Assembly (NCBI RefSeq): GCF_027947575.1
Contig: NZ_CP116256.1
Coordinates: 7,192,001-7,256,000 of the forward strand
Reading direction: 5' to 3'
From: Streptomyces rubrogriseus
Lineage (GTDB): Bacteria > Actinomycetota > Actinomycetes > Streptomycetales > Streptomycetaceae
Length of the DNA: 64,000 nt
The notes beneath the pieces are model-generated. The model was not told the origin of the DNA, made no database searches, and was given only the letters and a program-made list of their open reading frames with translations. Position 1 is the stretch's first letter. Each line of letters starts with the position of its first letter. Below, piece after piece: positions 63,581-64,000 of the stretch. Position numbers and translations under genes: made by a program.

Positions 63581-63709
63581 GTGGTTGCTGTCGAGTACAC
63601 GCCCAAGCGTCGCACCTGGGTCCGTGATGTTCTTGTTGGCATCGTGGCGAGCATCGGCTCGAACCTGGCGTGGACCTTGGCACAGTTCGTAGTGCACCGC
63701 CTCGGCTGA
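63581..63709 (+). CDS. 42-aa membrane peptide
   Basis: GTG at 63581 (ribosome site GAAGGGG ten bases upstream) encodes VVAVEYTPKRRTWVRDVLVG followed by one hydrophobic helix (IVASIGSNLAWTLAQFVVH). A basic cluster precedes the helix, so the N-terminus is inside. It is followed 10 nt later by a strong terminator. A TTG at 63488 is in frame and also has a ribosome site, but its codons lack the usual third-position bias. Small basic one-helix peptides can be toxins of type I systems; nothing shows that here. Confidence 0.5.
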   Translation: MVAVEYTPKRRTWVRDVLVGIVASIGSNLAWTLAQFVVHRLG

Positions 63710-63718
63710 GCCGGGCGA

Positions 63719-63746
63719 TAGGGCGGGCCTCCAGGGGCCCGCCCTA
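63719..63746 (+). terminator. Intrinsic terminator of the small membrane peptide gene
   Basis: An 11-bp perfect stem (63719-63729 with 63736-63746) with a 6-nt loop, followed by CTCTCTT, begins 10 nt after the stop. Confidence 0.82.
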
Positions 63747-63818
63747 CTCTCTTCTCAGCCAGGTAATCTTCAGAACGTCATTGCGGCCCGACGGGCTTCC
63801 GCTCCGCTTCGGCGGAGT

Positions 63819-63874
63819 CACGAAGGACATGCCCCCACCCGCACGAGTCATCTCGTGCCTGGGGATCCTTCGTG
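63819..63874. promoter_or_regulatory. Large two-part hairpin
   Basis: Outer stem CACGAAGGA (63819-63827) with TCCTTCGTG (63866-63874) plus CCCC/GGGG, and inner stem GCACGAG/CTCGTGC (63841-63847, 63852-63858) around a TCAT loop. The right outer arm contains the candidate GTG of the next gene. It could be a translational control element or an end of a mobile element. Confidence 0.5.
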
Positions 63875-64000
63875 CTCCTGCAACTGTCCGCAGCCGAGCT
63901 CGGCCGACTCATCGTGGCCCGAGCCGGATCGGCGCACCTTCCGCTCACCGAGCAACTGATCCGGGAGCATTCCCGGATCAAGGGAGGAGTGGCCGGCCAG
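63872..64000 (+). CDS. Start of an unidentified gene, cut by window end
   Basis: The frame gives LLQLSAAELGRLIVARAGSA then HLPLTEQLIREHSRIKGG, with good third-position G/C and no stop to the end. GTG at 63872 is the only visible start but lies in the right arm of a hairpin and has no ribosome site, so the frame may be a remnant without a start. No family recognised. Confidence 0.4.
   Translation, partial: MLLQLSAAELGRLIVARAGSAHLPLTEQLIREHSRIKGGVAGQ

Overview
The window is high-GC actinobacterial DNA and almost certainly Streptomyces. The signs are strong G/C bias at third codon positions, frequent GTG/TTG starts, mycothiol biosynthesis (mshB), an XRE/DUF397 pair and a bldK locus. The order bldKA-bldKE, second peptide transporter, S9 peptidase, DUF397/XRE and mshB matches what I remember of the S. 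coelicolor chromosome around SCO5112-SCO5126, read in reverse. From about 1 to 50 kb it looks like core chromosome. From about 52 kb, and above all from 61.4 to 64 kb, it becomes accessory and partly decayed.

Region by region. 1-6.5 kb: lysine/diaminopimelate genes (dapE truncated by the window edge, dapC), 7Fe ferredoxin fdxA, a GNAT enzyme, a SirB1-like protein and two cell-envelope proteins. 6.7-10.2 kb: a tightly overlapped operon encoding an ABC-2 exporter and a DesK/DesR-like two-component system, with a palindrome upstream that may be its own operator. 10.3-14.1 kb: a frameshifted membrane protein with peptidoglycan-binding domains, a small membrane protein and mshB. 14.2-17.8 kb: an XRE/DUF397 pair, a small membrane protein and an S9 peptidase. 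17.9-30 kb: two complete oligopeptide ABC importers in tandem, the upstream one being bldK (aerial growth signalling). 30.9-35.3 kb: typA and a large solute-binding lipoprotein. 35.6-39.6 kb: a succinate dehydrogenase of mycobacterial Sdh1 type whose membrane anchor has a Cys/His motif. 39.6-44.4 kb: an anchored GH18-like protein, a PAS-GAF-PP2C-kinase regulator and a separate anti-sigma-like kinase with a Gly-rich insert.

44.4-52 kb carries single genes: Nudix, SPOR-like, GntR, septum-formation-like, DUF2568, SDR/LysR, cupin regulator/methyltransferase and DinB. 52-52.7 kb holds gene remnants and a short leader ORF before an M14-like peptidase. 54-61.3 kb holds two regulator/enzyme sets: TetR with a divergent quinone oxidoreductase and three repeated operator-like sites, and a LAL-type LuxR regulator divergent from a metallo-hydrolase/carboxylesterase operon. 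61.4-64 kb holds an ATPase gene broken by two frameshifts and preceded by a large palindrome, an XRE remnant, a tiny membrane protein with its own terminator, and a gene fragment running off the end behind a large hairpin.

I see no rRNA, tRNA, CRISPR array or intact insertion sequence. Functions are inferred from sequence alone; coordinates include stop codons.
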